Positions 45,901 through 52,582 of a DNA stretch of 64,000 nucleotides are shown here, piece by piece. Made by a program: the position numbers and the translations under genes. The stretch's first letter is position 1, and each line of letters opens with the position of its first letter. The notes below the pieces were generated by a model that did no database searches, was not told the origin of the DNA, and was given only the letters and a program-made list of their open reading frames with translations. This DNA is from Blattamonas nauphoetae (lineage: Eukaryota > Preaxostyla > Oxymonadida): the NCBI GenBank assembly GCA_033064195.1, contig JARBJD010000140.1, positions 62,001 to 126,000 of the forward strand, given 5' to 3'.

Positions 45901-48900
45901 AGCGGATCCCACCGACCCAACAGATCCAGCAGATCCAGCGGATCCCACCGACCCAACAGATCCAGCAGATCCAGCGGATCCCACCGACCCAACAGATCCA
46001 GCAGATCCAGCGGATCCCACCGACCCAACAGATCCAGCAGATCCAGCGGATCCCACCGACCCAACAGATCCAGCAGATCCAGCGGATCCCACCGACCCAA
46101 CAGATCCAACAGATCCAGCGGATCCCACCGACCCAACAGATCCAGCAGATCCAGCGGATCCCACCGACCCAACAGATCCAGCAGATCCAGCGGATCCCAC
46201 CGACCCAACAGATCCAGCAGATCCAGCGGATCCCACCGACCCAACAGATCCAACAGATCCAGCGGATCCCACCGACCCAACAGATCCAGCAGATCCAGCG
46301 GATCCCACCGACCCAACAGATCCAGCAGATCCAGCGGATCCCACCGACCCAACAGATCCAGCAGATCCAGCGGATCCCACCGACCCAACAGATCCAGCAG
46401 ATCCAGCGGATCCCACCGACCCAACAGATCCAACAGATCCAGCGGATCCCACCGACCCAACAGATCCAGCAGATCCAGCGGATCCCACCGACCCAACAGA
46501 TCCAGCAGATCCAGCGGATCCCACCGACCCAACAGATCCAGCAGATCCAGCGGATCCCACCGACCCAACAGATCCAACAGATCCAACGGATCCCACCGAC
46601 CCAACAGATCCAACAGATCCAACGGATCCCACCGACCCAACAGATCCAACAGATCCAACGGATCCCACCGACCCAACAGATCCAGCAGATCCAGCGGATC
46701 CCACCGACCCAACAGATCCAACAGATCCAGCGGATCCCACCGACCCAACAGATCCAACAGATCCAACGGATCCCACCGACCCAACAGATCCAACAGATCC
46801 AACGGATCCCACCGACCCAACAGATCCAACAGATCCAACGGATCCCACCGACCCAACAGATCCAACAGATCCAACGGATCCCACCGACCCAACAGATCCA
46901 ACAGATCCAACGGATCCCACCGACCCAACAGATCCAACAGATCCAACGGATCCCACCGACCCAACAGATCCAACAGATCCAACGGATCCCACCGACCCAA
47001 CAGATCCAGCAGATCCAGCGGATCCCACCGACCCAACAGATCCAACAGATCCAACGGATCCCACCGACCCAACAGATCCAACAGATCCAGCGGATCCCAC
47101 CGACCCAACAGATCCAACAGATCCAACGGATCCCACCGACCCAACAGATCCAACAGATCCAACGGATCCCACCGACCCAACAGATCCAACAGATCCAACG
47201 GATCCCACCGACCCAACAGATCCAACAGATCCAACGGATCCCACCGACCCAACAGATCCAGCAGATCCAGCGGATCCCACCGACCCAACAGATCCAACAG
47301 ATCCAACGGATCCCACCGACCCAACAGATCCAACAGATCCAACGGATCCCACCGACCCAACAGATCCAACAGATCCAACGGATCCCACCGACCCAACAGA
47401 TCCAACAGATCCAACGGATCCCACCGACCCAACAGATCCAACAGATCCAGCGGATCCCACCGACCCAACAGATCCAACAGATCCAACGGATCCCACCGAC
47501 CCAACAGATCCAACAGATCCAACGGATCCCACCGACCCAACAGATCCAACAGATCCAACGGATCCCACCGACCCAACAGATCCAACAGATCCAACGGATC
47601 CCACCGACCCAACAGATCCAACAGATCCAACGGATCCCACCGACCCAACAGATCCAACAGATCCAACGGATCCCACCGACCCAACAGATCCAACAGATCC
47701 AACGGATCCCACCGACCCAACAGATCCAACAGATCCAACGGATCCCACCGACCCAACAGATCCAACAGATCCAACGGATCCCACCGACCCAACAGATCCA
47801 ACAGATCCAACGGATCCCACCGACCCAACAGATCCAACAGATCCAACGGATCCCACCGACCCAACAGATCCAACAGATCCAACGGATCCCACCGACCCAA
47901 CAGATCCAACAGATCCAACGGATCCCACCGACCCAACAGATCCAACAGATCCAACGGATCCCACCGACCCAACAGATCCAACAGATCCAACGGATCCCAC
48001 CGACCCAACAGATCCAACAGATCCAGCGGATCCCACCGACCCAACAGATCCAACAGATCCAACGGATCCCACCGACCCAACAGATCCAACAGATCCAACG
48101 GATCCCACCGACCCAACAGATCCAACAGATCCAACGGATCCCACCGACCCAACAGATCCAACAGATCCAACGGATCCCACCGACCCAACAGATCCAACAG
48201 ATCCAACGGATCCCACCGACCCAACAGATCCAACAGATCCAACGGATCCCACCGACCCAACAGATCCAACAGATCCAACGGATCCCACCGACCCAACAGA
48301 TCCAACAGATCCAACGGATCCCACCGACCCAACAGATCCAACAGATCCAACGGATCCCACCGACCCAACAGATCCAGCAGATCCAGCGGATCCCACCGAC
48401 CCAACAGATCCAGCAGATCCAGCGGATCCCACCGACCCAACAGATCCAACAGATCCAACGGATCCCACCGACCCAACAGATCCAACAGATCCAACGGATC
48501 CCACCGACCCAACAGATCCAACAGATCCAACGGATCCCACCGACCCAACAGATCCAACAGATCCAACGGATCCCACCGACCCAACAGATCCAACAGATCC
48601 AACGGATCCCACCGACCCAACAGATCCAACAGATCCAACGGATCCCACCGACCCAACAGATCCAACAGATCCAACGGATCCCACCGACCCAACAGATCCA
48701 ACAGATCCAACGGATCCCACCGACCCAACAGATCCAACAGATCCAACGGATCCCACCGACCCAACAGATCCAACAGATCCAACGGATCCCACCGACCCAA
48801 CAGATCCAACAGATCCAACGGATCCCACCGACCCAACAGATCCAACAGATCCAACGGATCCCACCGACCCAACAGATCCAACCGATCCTTCTGATCCCAC

Positions 48901-50218
48901 TGATCCATCTGAACTTGAGAAGAAAGCTCAACTCCAAAAACTGTTGTCTTGGCTCATTCCAGTTATTGTTTGCTCTGCTCTCGCTCTTGCTGCTGGAGTT
49001 ATAATCCTCATTATTCTGATTCGTCGACATTCCTTGAAGAAAGCTGTCCCTGTTAATCAAACCGAGCAAGCTCAACCTGAAGCAACTTTAGTGGAGAAGG
49101 CCGAAGCAGCTTCTGTCAAGTCTGAATTTGATGTCCTTTCAACAAGCAAAGAAAATCCTGAAGTTCCACCTGCCGAAGAAATCAATCAATCAGATGAAAC
49201 AATGAGCGTGTTTCACCCAGACAACATGGTCGCTGTGACACTTCCCAGAAAGATGACTCTATTCAACCAAATTCATGCTCAGAACGGCCTTGAATCTTTG
49301 AATGCAGCAGCTGTTGTGGAACAAGCAGCGATCGCACTCGGAAAGATCCATTCAGTCAATCCAAATGCGTCAATTTTGACACATCTCTCATCGCATTCAC
49401 TTGTCTTGGGAGAGAATGGAAAGGTCCACTTGCGAAACTACACATCTGTTGAGATTGACGCGATGGATGCCGAAGCACAAGCGAATCTTGTGTTCGAGAA
49501 GAACCCAGAACTCCGTTCAATCATGACTTACGCTCGGATGCAAGAGAAAGAAAAAGAAAAGCTGGATTTCGAAGTGTTCAAATGGGCAGCACCAGAACTG
49601 ATCACCAACAGTTATGCTGTCTCAGCCCAGAAGACAGCTGTTTACACTCTCGGAGTCATTTTCATCGAAACAATGACGGGAGTGGCACCGTACTCAGAGT
49701 TCGATCCAGTGAGTGCTCAGAGAGCCATCATGAGCGGCACTAGACCGAATGTGCACCAGATCGCTGACGAAGAAGTGCAGGGCTTCATCGAAAGGTGTTT
49801 AGCGAATGAACCATACAACAGGCCTTCGCTAGCCGAAGTTGCAGAGTTCTTCAAAGGAAAGAACATGAAAGGAAAGAAGAAAGACCACAACTCTTCTCAA
49901 TCTGATGTCGCCGAGACTAACCAATCATCTGGGGACCAATCTCAACCAGAGCAGAACAACACAAACACTGGCGCTGAAGATGAACTATCAATGATCGACG
50001 AAGATGCAGAGAACGAGTCAGAGTGGGAGGAGGAGGATGAAGAGTATGAAGAATATGAAGACGAGATCGAGATGCCGGATGAGGTGACAGATCCGGTGTT
50101 GTCGACTCTTCCTCAAGTGACTCTAGCCCCACCTTCCCAGGCAATCCAAGAAAGTATTCCTCAGGTTGAAGAGGAAGAATTGGAAATGCCTGAAGAAGAA
50201 CTTGAAATGCCAGAATAA
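36905..50218 (+). CDS. Giant receptor-like protein: Pmp-like beta-helix ectodomain, (T/A)DP stalk, membrane segment, pseudokinase tail
   Basis: 4,437 residues in one exon. Residues 1-20 are a signal peptide (MIKTVIFASYLVLCAFNTPQ). Residues ~90-1465 are right-handed beta-helix (Pmp/pectin-lyase-like) repeats with repeating S-x-F, C-S-S and GGA/GGG steps (FADCTCDEDGGALFI, FTNCRSDGFGGCIFM, GCTAGGIGGGLSFQ). Residues ~1470-4000 are Thr-Asp-Pro / Ala-Asp-Pro repeats. One membrane helix (WLIPVIVCSALALAAGVIIL) is followed by RRHSLKK. The cytoplasmic part resembles the kinase C-lobe (FEVFKWAAPELITN, TAVYTLGVIFIETMTG, FIERCLANEPYNRPSLAEVA). The HRD and DFG sites are replaced (ILTHLSSHSLVL, VHLRNYTS) and no lysine/glycine-loop N-lobe is evident, so it should be a pseudokinase. 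The tail is acidic and ends in EELEMPE repeats. It is probably a surface adhesion or sensing protein; role inferred only. Confidence 0.87.
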   Translation: MIKTVIFASYLVLCAFNTPQTLPDLSSVLTSFTNSPHLDSGDRNYHVLLSGTYTSFETHISHESVTIIGNQDTAIIPKPQSTYSSLKRRFFSKNEHNTPNKMASLLKLTNSTISLNSLTLSSVPDAQQTTRHTIEYSLGTLVQSHLHISSAQLVPSFTVSPFLLTSGSSVTATRITIHNERKTLPSLISSASSVSDPLFSVDSTLPSVSLTLLSAEISNHLFPSQQGSLLSSFSTPANSDSQKISVQSTVISSTISNITQPSILKSPNSKQSFTSPQRTIVKDTALLHVDNALTGVLTSFTNLHSSSLIKNSTFKSIHSSSPKLHQIPTSNDQRVYAEDVILSGSSFADCTCDEDGGALFITNVEEVFIFDTTFTNCRSDGFGGCIFMENVTTTNIFETTFTKSTAAKGHGCLSASGVTSFSMSSSSVTESTSPEQVGAISIQNTKLGGKVEIEGCTFTETSSSGAQIGCLSLGYISDVKITSSTFSDSTSNAYAACLFIEESTKVVLNHTTIERAACTLGRGAAGYFRNIQTLSVDDCTVSDCATVGDAAGFYAASVPTLTIKNSTFLKNVATRGSGGGCSFSTCGNVLIEATKFESCSTNADIITDQEMSGGAVAATLCSNVLFTNTNFTKCSSVHSSGAVAITNGSYASEFTGCLFDECSSTQGGCIKVDYPSIVIISDTTFSNSRATKEGGAICVVPLYSLDLSIENCHFVGCTAGGIGGGLSFQHGRGNNVNFSMRTSSFDNCSSSDTLQGGGGFAISLTKPLIGAMDNVLDQLNYSFHSLSFGQTTPNTGLSPDSLVSIFDAQVWIQPERWTGSYPSLAELDGDIEQVSAKMQVSLTDSPSNPLHPLLTYFYPPNDFLVVDPSGYSSLRCGSQLFPCVSIQYSIESAVPVSGFETIRLAHSENVHPIAPSFAITSSIDISPLTEPQEQVEVITSQSITIDTTGFLTLQNIRLTHKSNNRARTLFIVSGQLKLNLCTVTYSSTGGALTSLISLKSGGTVELVDSSFTGIVSTQGGSVLSGNATIPNSVKVLQSSFSSCSSSGDGGVFSLTVTGEGSIEIGSGTTFEGCTSSKNGNILHVNPLSLSKTWIDSSLTLDWGKENADEADFVGKEGTITKLVPLCLYYRSIGDIVHVDASSKDASVCGFDTYPCETLTKANSRRNEGTETIVVCQAGKFESELQLPGTTTIKSNSSSKSTLTCSSSAKIVHTGTGITLTLDTLSFAVTGSNAIVSLTNSVLNVVRCSFSQPSINTDSIEDVCSWSKGTVVLSGCTTTVDDSSFNNLSLGAFSVEGGSLTLTSVVFKDNVVGTNTHGTAERNLVCSGSGTLNIISMETGESGNWIDEGDCTLTAPDEIRDAPLFKPILTSLTAVTNEDKIVEVTLTGSHLLFCDLTLEVFENGNEGSVIRIPLSVANLKGDSVEVTFEHALLDVLNEKVDWFMRLRVGKAKSEGILVKENSEEEIPAKETDPTDPTDPTDPTDPTDPTDPTDPTDPTDPTDPTDPTDPTDPTDPTDPTDPTDPTDPTDPTDPADPADPTDPTDPADPADPTDPTDPADPADPTDPTDPADPADPTDPTDPTDPTDPTDPTDPTDPADPTDPTDPTDPADPTDPTDPTDPADPTDPTDPADPADPTDPTDPADPADPTDPTDPADPADPTDPTDPADPADPTDPTDPADPADPTDPTDPADPADPTDPTDPADPADPTDPTDPTDPTDPTDPTDPADPADPTDPTDPTDPTDPTDPTDPADPADPTDPTDPTDPTDPTDPTDPADPADPTDPTDPADPADPTDPTDPADPADPTDPTDPTDPADPTDPTDPADPADPTDPTDPADPADPTDPTDPADPADPTDPTDPADPADPTDPTDPADPADPTDPTDPADPADPTDPTDPADPADPTDPTDPADPADPTDPTDPADPADPTDPTDPADPADPTDPTDPADPADPTDPTDPADPADPTDPTDPADPADPTDPTDPADPADPTDPTDPADPADPTDPTDPADPADPTDPTDPADPADPTDPTDPADPADPTDPTDPADPADPTDPTDPADPADPTDPTDPADPADPTDPTDPADPADPTDPTDPADPADPTDPTDPADPADPTDPTDPADPADPTDPTDPADPADPTDPTDPADPADPTDPTDPADPADPTDPTDPADPADPTDPTDPADPADPTDPTDPADPADPTDPTDPADPADPTDPTDPADPADPTDPTDPADPADPTDPTDPADPADPTDPTDPADPADPTDPTDPADPADPTDPTDPADPADPTDPTDPADPADPTDPTDPADPADPTDPTDPADPADPTDPTDPADPADPTDPTDPADPADPTDPTDPADPADPTDPTDPADPADPTDPTDPADPADPTDPTDPADPADPTDPTDPADPADPTDPTDPADPADPTDPTDPADPADPTDPTDPADPADPTDPTDPADPADPTDPTDPADPADPTDPTDPADPADPTDPTDPADPADPTDPTDPADPADPTDPTDPADPADPTDPTDPADPADPTDPTDPADPADPTDPTDPADPADPTDPTDPADPADPTDPTDPADPADPTDPTDPADPADPTDPTDPADPADPTDPTDPADPADPTDPTDPADPADPTDPTDPADPADPTDPTDPADPADPTDPTDPADPADPTDPTDPADPADPTDPTDPADPADPTDPTDPADPADPTDPTDPADPADPTDPTDPADPADPTDPTDPADPADPTDPTDPADPADPTDPTDPADPADPTDPTDPADPADPTDPTDPADPADPTDPTDPADPADPTDPTDPADPADPTDPTDPADPADPTDPTDPADPADPTDPTDPADPADPTDPTDPADPADPTDPTDPADPADPTDPTDPADPADPTDPTDPADPADPTDPTDPADPADPTDPTDPADPADPTDPTDPADPADPTDPTDPADPADPTDPTDPADPADPTDPTDPADPADPTDPTDPADPADPTDPTDPADPADPTDPTDPADPADPTDPTDPADPADPTDPTDPADPADPTDPTDPADPADPTDPTDPADPADPTDPTDPADPADPTDPTDPADPADPTDPTDPADPADPTDPTDPTDPADPTDPTDPADPADPTDPTDPADPADPTDPTDPADPADPTDPTDPTDPADPTDPTDPADPADPTDPTDPADPADPTDPTDPADPADPTDPTDPADPADPTDPTDPTDPADPTDPTDPADPADPTDPTDPADPADPTDPTDPADPADPTDPTDPTDPTDPTDPTDPTDPTDPTDPTDPTDPTDPTDPTDPADPADPTDPTDPTDPADPTDPTDPTDPTDPTDPTDPTDPTDPTDPTDPTDPTDPTDPTDPTDPTDPTDPTDPTDPTDPTDPTDPTDPTDPTDPTDPTDPTDPTDPTDPADPADPTDPTDPTDPTDPTDPTDPTDPADPTDPTDPTDPTDPTDPTDPTDPTDPTDPTDPTDPTDPTDPTDPTDPTDPTDPTDPADPADPTDPTDPTDPTDPTDPTDPTDPTDPTDPTDPTDPTDPTDPTDPTDPTDPTDPTDPTDPADPTDPTDPTDPTDPTDPTDPTDPTDPTDPTDPTDPTDPTDPTDPTDPTDPTDPTDPTDPTDPTDPTDPTDPTDPTDPTDPTDPTDPTDPTDPTDPTDPTDPTDPTDPTDPTDPTDPTDPTDPTDPTDPTDPTDPTDPTDPTDPTDPTDPTDPTDPTDPTDPTDPTDPTDPTDPTDPTDPTDPTDPTDPTDPADPTDPTDPTDPTDPTDPTDPTDPTDPTDPTDPTDPTDPTDPTDPTDPTDPTDPTDPTDPTDPTDPTDPTDPTDPTDPTDPTDPTDPTDPTDPTDPTDPTDPTDPTDPTDPTDPTDPADPADPTDPTDPADPADPTDPTDPTDPTDPTDPTDPTDPTDPTDPTDPTDPTDPTDPTDPTDPTDPTDPTDPTDPTDPTDPTDPTDPTDPTDPTDPTDPTDPTDPTDPTDPTDPTDPTDPTDPTDPTDPTDPTDPTDPTDPTDPTDPTDPTDPTDPTDPTDPTDPTDPTDPSDPTDPSELEKKAQLQKLLSWLIPVIVCSALALAAGVIILIILIRRHSLKKAVPVNQTEQAQPEATLVEKAEAASVKSEFDVLSTSKENPEVPPAEEINQSDETMSVFHPDNMVAVTLPRKMTLFNQIHAQNGLESLNAAAVVEQAAIALGKIHSVNPNASILTHLSSHSLVLGENGKVHLRNYTSVEIDAMDAEAQANLVFEKNPELRSIMTYARMQEKEKEKLDFEVFKWAAPELITNSYAVSAQKTAVYTLGVIFIETMTGVAPYSEFDPVSAQRAIMSGTRPNVHQIADEEVQGFIERCLANEPYNRPSLAEVAEFFKGKNMKGKKKDHNSSQSDVAETNQSSGDQSQPEQNNTNTGAEDELSMIDEDAENESEWEEEDEEYEEYEDEIEMPDEVTDPVLSTLPQVTLAPPSQAIQESIPQVEEEELEMPEEELEMPE
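41312..48909 (+). repeat. 36-bp coding minisatellite, about 211 tandem copies (7.6 kb)
   Basis: The unit is ACAGATCCAACAGATCCAAC then GGATCCCACCGACCCA: 12 codons, (Thr-Asp-Pro)4. Two positions vary (ACA/GCA in codon 4, ACG/GCG in codon 7), giving three unit types: TT, TA and AA. The rest, including synonymous sites, is invariant across the array until the degenerate final ~30 bp. T-type units fill both edges (to about 41,500, and most after 46,560) and A-type units fill the core. Every copy keeps the reading frame because 36 is a multiple of three. The array also leaves long spurious open frames on the other strand. Confidence 0.98.
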
Positions 50219-50432
50219 TTTCGTTCTTTTGTCCAGGCCCTCTTACAAAGCATTTTTTTCTTTATTCAGTTTGTCCAGATCTTTATTGGTCCAGTTCTCT
50301 CAAACACTACCCAATTACTCACATACATCATGTTTTTTCCAAACTCGATTATCCAGTATGATGAAAACGTCACATAACAAGAGGAAACCACAAACTATGT
50401 TCCAATAAAAGATCAAGGGACGATCGTTTTAT

Positions 50433-52492
50433 ATGATGAATTCAGATACCCAAATCATTGATTCATTACGCAAATGCACACCCTGGAGTTTAAATGCTTC
50501 TTCTGTCCTTACTCAATGTATTTCAACGCTCCAAAACGGTTTGTCATTCCTTTTTTACTTCAAGACTTTTCAGCTCAAGACCTTGCGATGTCGTCTTCAT
50601 CACTCCTTGAACTTAACATTATCAATGTTCTGAAGATGCATCTCATGTGGAAGCAAAAACCAGATCTTCAAGTTCAGGCAATTCACCTCTTGAAACTGAT
50701 ATGTCTGCCGTTCCTCCTCTTTCTCTTTTGCAGGCACATCATCAAGTCAAAATGCCAAGGCCGTTCTGAAACATGACTCATTTTCTGAAATTTTGAACAA
50801 AACACAGTTTAATATTAATCAGGAAGTGAGTACAGCGGCATGACTTTTTCTGTCACTTAATACAATTTTTTGCAGATTGACGAACTCATGAACGACGTTT
50901 TTATCCTTCTAATACCCACTGTACCCACCGTATCAACTTCTTTTTCTTTTACCAAAGCCAGCTTGATGAAATAAGGAGTGCCGTTGAAGAACTGGCAACT
51001 CTGGACAGATTGAATGATTTTTCACGACTCCCTCATTTGCCACATATCATTTCTACTCTTATCTCAACCATTCTTTCATCACCTCCTCCCCAATTCCCTT
51101 CTGTATGTTCCTCTTCCATTATCCCTCACATTTTCCTGGTCTCAGCTGTTTGACACACTCTTCTACCTCGTGAAAACCTTCCCCAAGATGAAACCACTCG
51201 TTCAAGATACTCCAAACTTCCTATCTCACCTTCAATCATCTCTCCAGTCCCTCCAAGCAGGCGCAACAGTCTCGAAGAAGGGTCGGCGCGACTTGTACCA
51301 CTTCGACGAAAGCACCGTCTACTGGGCCAGTGCGTGCCAACTGCTGATAATCTGTGAACGGTCGATTGATGGAGCGTTTTCAGTGCAGTCTCTTCTTCTC
51401 CAGATGCTCCTGAGCGACGACCGTGCTCTGATTCACACAGTTGGGCATGTTCTGTCAACTGCCTTCAGCGACAACAAAGCCATCACTCTCTTCCTCTCAC
51501 AAACGATCAAGTTCCGAAGTCAGCGTGCAGAGCCTGCAAAGGAAGTGGTCTGGGCGATTCTTCTTGAAGAGATTGAAGTAGCCAAGCCGAATTTGGTGGC
51601 GGCAAGGAAAGCATTGGACAAACGTTGCACAGATCCGTCCTTTTCCGATCCCAACGAAGAAACTCAGCGCACCACAGCCCTCGCAGCTATCAAAACGATC
51701 GAAATCTGCCAAACACTCTTCTCCTACTCTGCAGACAACATCACACCATACGTGGATGGAGTTCTCTTCTGTCTGGAACAGATAAGACTCTGCCAAAGGT
51801 ACATCTCGCCAAAATTGGTCGACTCTGATCGAGAATGGCTGGAGTCAACAATGGCAACTCTCTTCAACTCGTTCCTCCCGACAGTGAAGAAGATCTGTTC
51901 CTACGTTACAGATCAGAAGACACAAGAAGCATGCCTCAACTCGATTCGCAGAGGGAAAGATGGCGAGAACGGGTTTGTTGGGTTTCTTGTCCGTTTGCTC
52001 GACGAAGTCCCTGTTGATGGGAAGGAGATGATTCTTCGATCACTCTTCTCATCCTCACAGCACGAACTCAAGTTCCAGCAACACGCGACCCAAAAAGTGT
52101 ACAAGTCGATGCTCAAAAGTGTTGACCTCGTATCACAGCGGAACCAAGGCTCGTCGCTCATCGAGATGTTTTTCTGTTTCATGGCGACATCTGCGAAGTC
52201 GTGCCCGTCAGGTCTGGATGGGGGAATCATCCCATCAATCTTCGAACTGATGAAACGATTTGAATCGATGACTCCAATCTCGAACCATAAAGTCCAAATG
52301 GATTGCGTCACACTATATCGGGCGCTTGTTTCGATGGAAAACCCGCATCTGGAAGAATTCCAGAATACAGTTGAGAAGGAATATGGACCAGAGGCATGGA
52401 CTGCTGTGAAGGAAGCTGTCGTGCAATATGAAGAGGAACTGAAAAAGAGGCAGAAAAAGGACGACAAGGAAGAGAACTCGGAAGAGATGTAA
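50433..52492 (+). CDS. Helical-repeat (HEAT/ARM-like) protein, five introns, function unknown
   Basis: Start MMNSDTQIIDSLRKCTPWSL at 50433. Introns 50539-50564 (26 bp), 50703-50733 (31 bp), 50826-50875, 50897-50961 and 51103-51145 chain the exons into one frame of about 600 residues. The exon words are LQNDFSAQDLAMSSSSLLEL, AIHLLKLICTSSSQ, NINQEIDELMND-LDEIRSA, and QFPS-LFDTLFYLVKTF. Nearly all of it is amphipathic helices arranged as a solenoid (FSVQSLLLQMLLSDDRAL, VLSTAFSDNKAITLFLSQ). The C-terminus is charged (EEELKKRQKKDDKEENSEEM). There are no catalytic motifs. Such solenoids usually act as scaffolds or transport adaptors; I cannot name the family. Confidence 0.7.
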
Positions 52493-52582
52493 TGAGGACA
52501 AGTCATTCTTCATTTCACTTATTCTACCATTCTTGAGAAATCTGGGAATATTGAAATGAGGAAGTTGCAAGGAAAGTGAAGA

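Noticed and set aside
41312-48909. CRISPR array or satellite/centromere
   Set aside because: There are no spacers, the unit is uniformly in frame with a coding exon, and both flanks continue the same protein.
40429-49075. Three very long minus-strand open frames (GSVGSAGS-, WICWVGGI- and LGRWDPLD-type repeats)
   Set aside because: They are forced by the 36-bp repeat, whose complement has no stop in any frame. The plus frame has a signal peptide, membrane segment and non-repeat domains on both sides, so the antisense frames are shadows.
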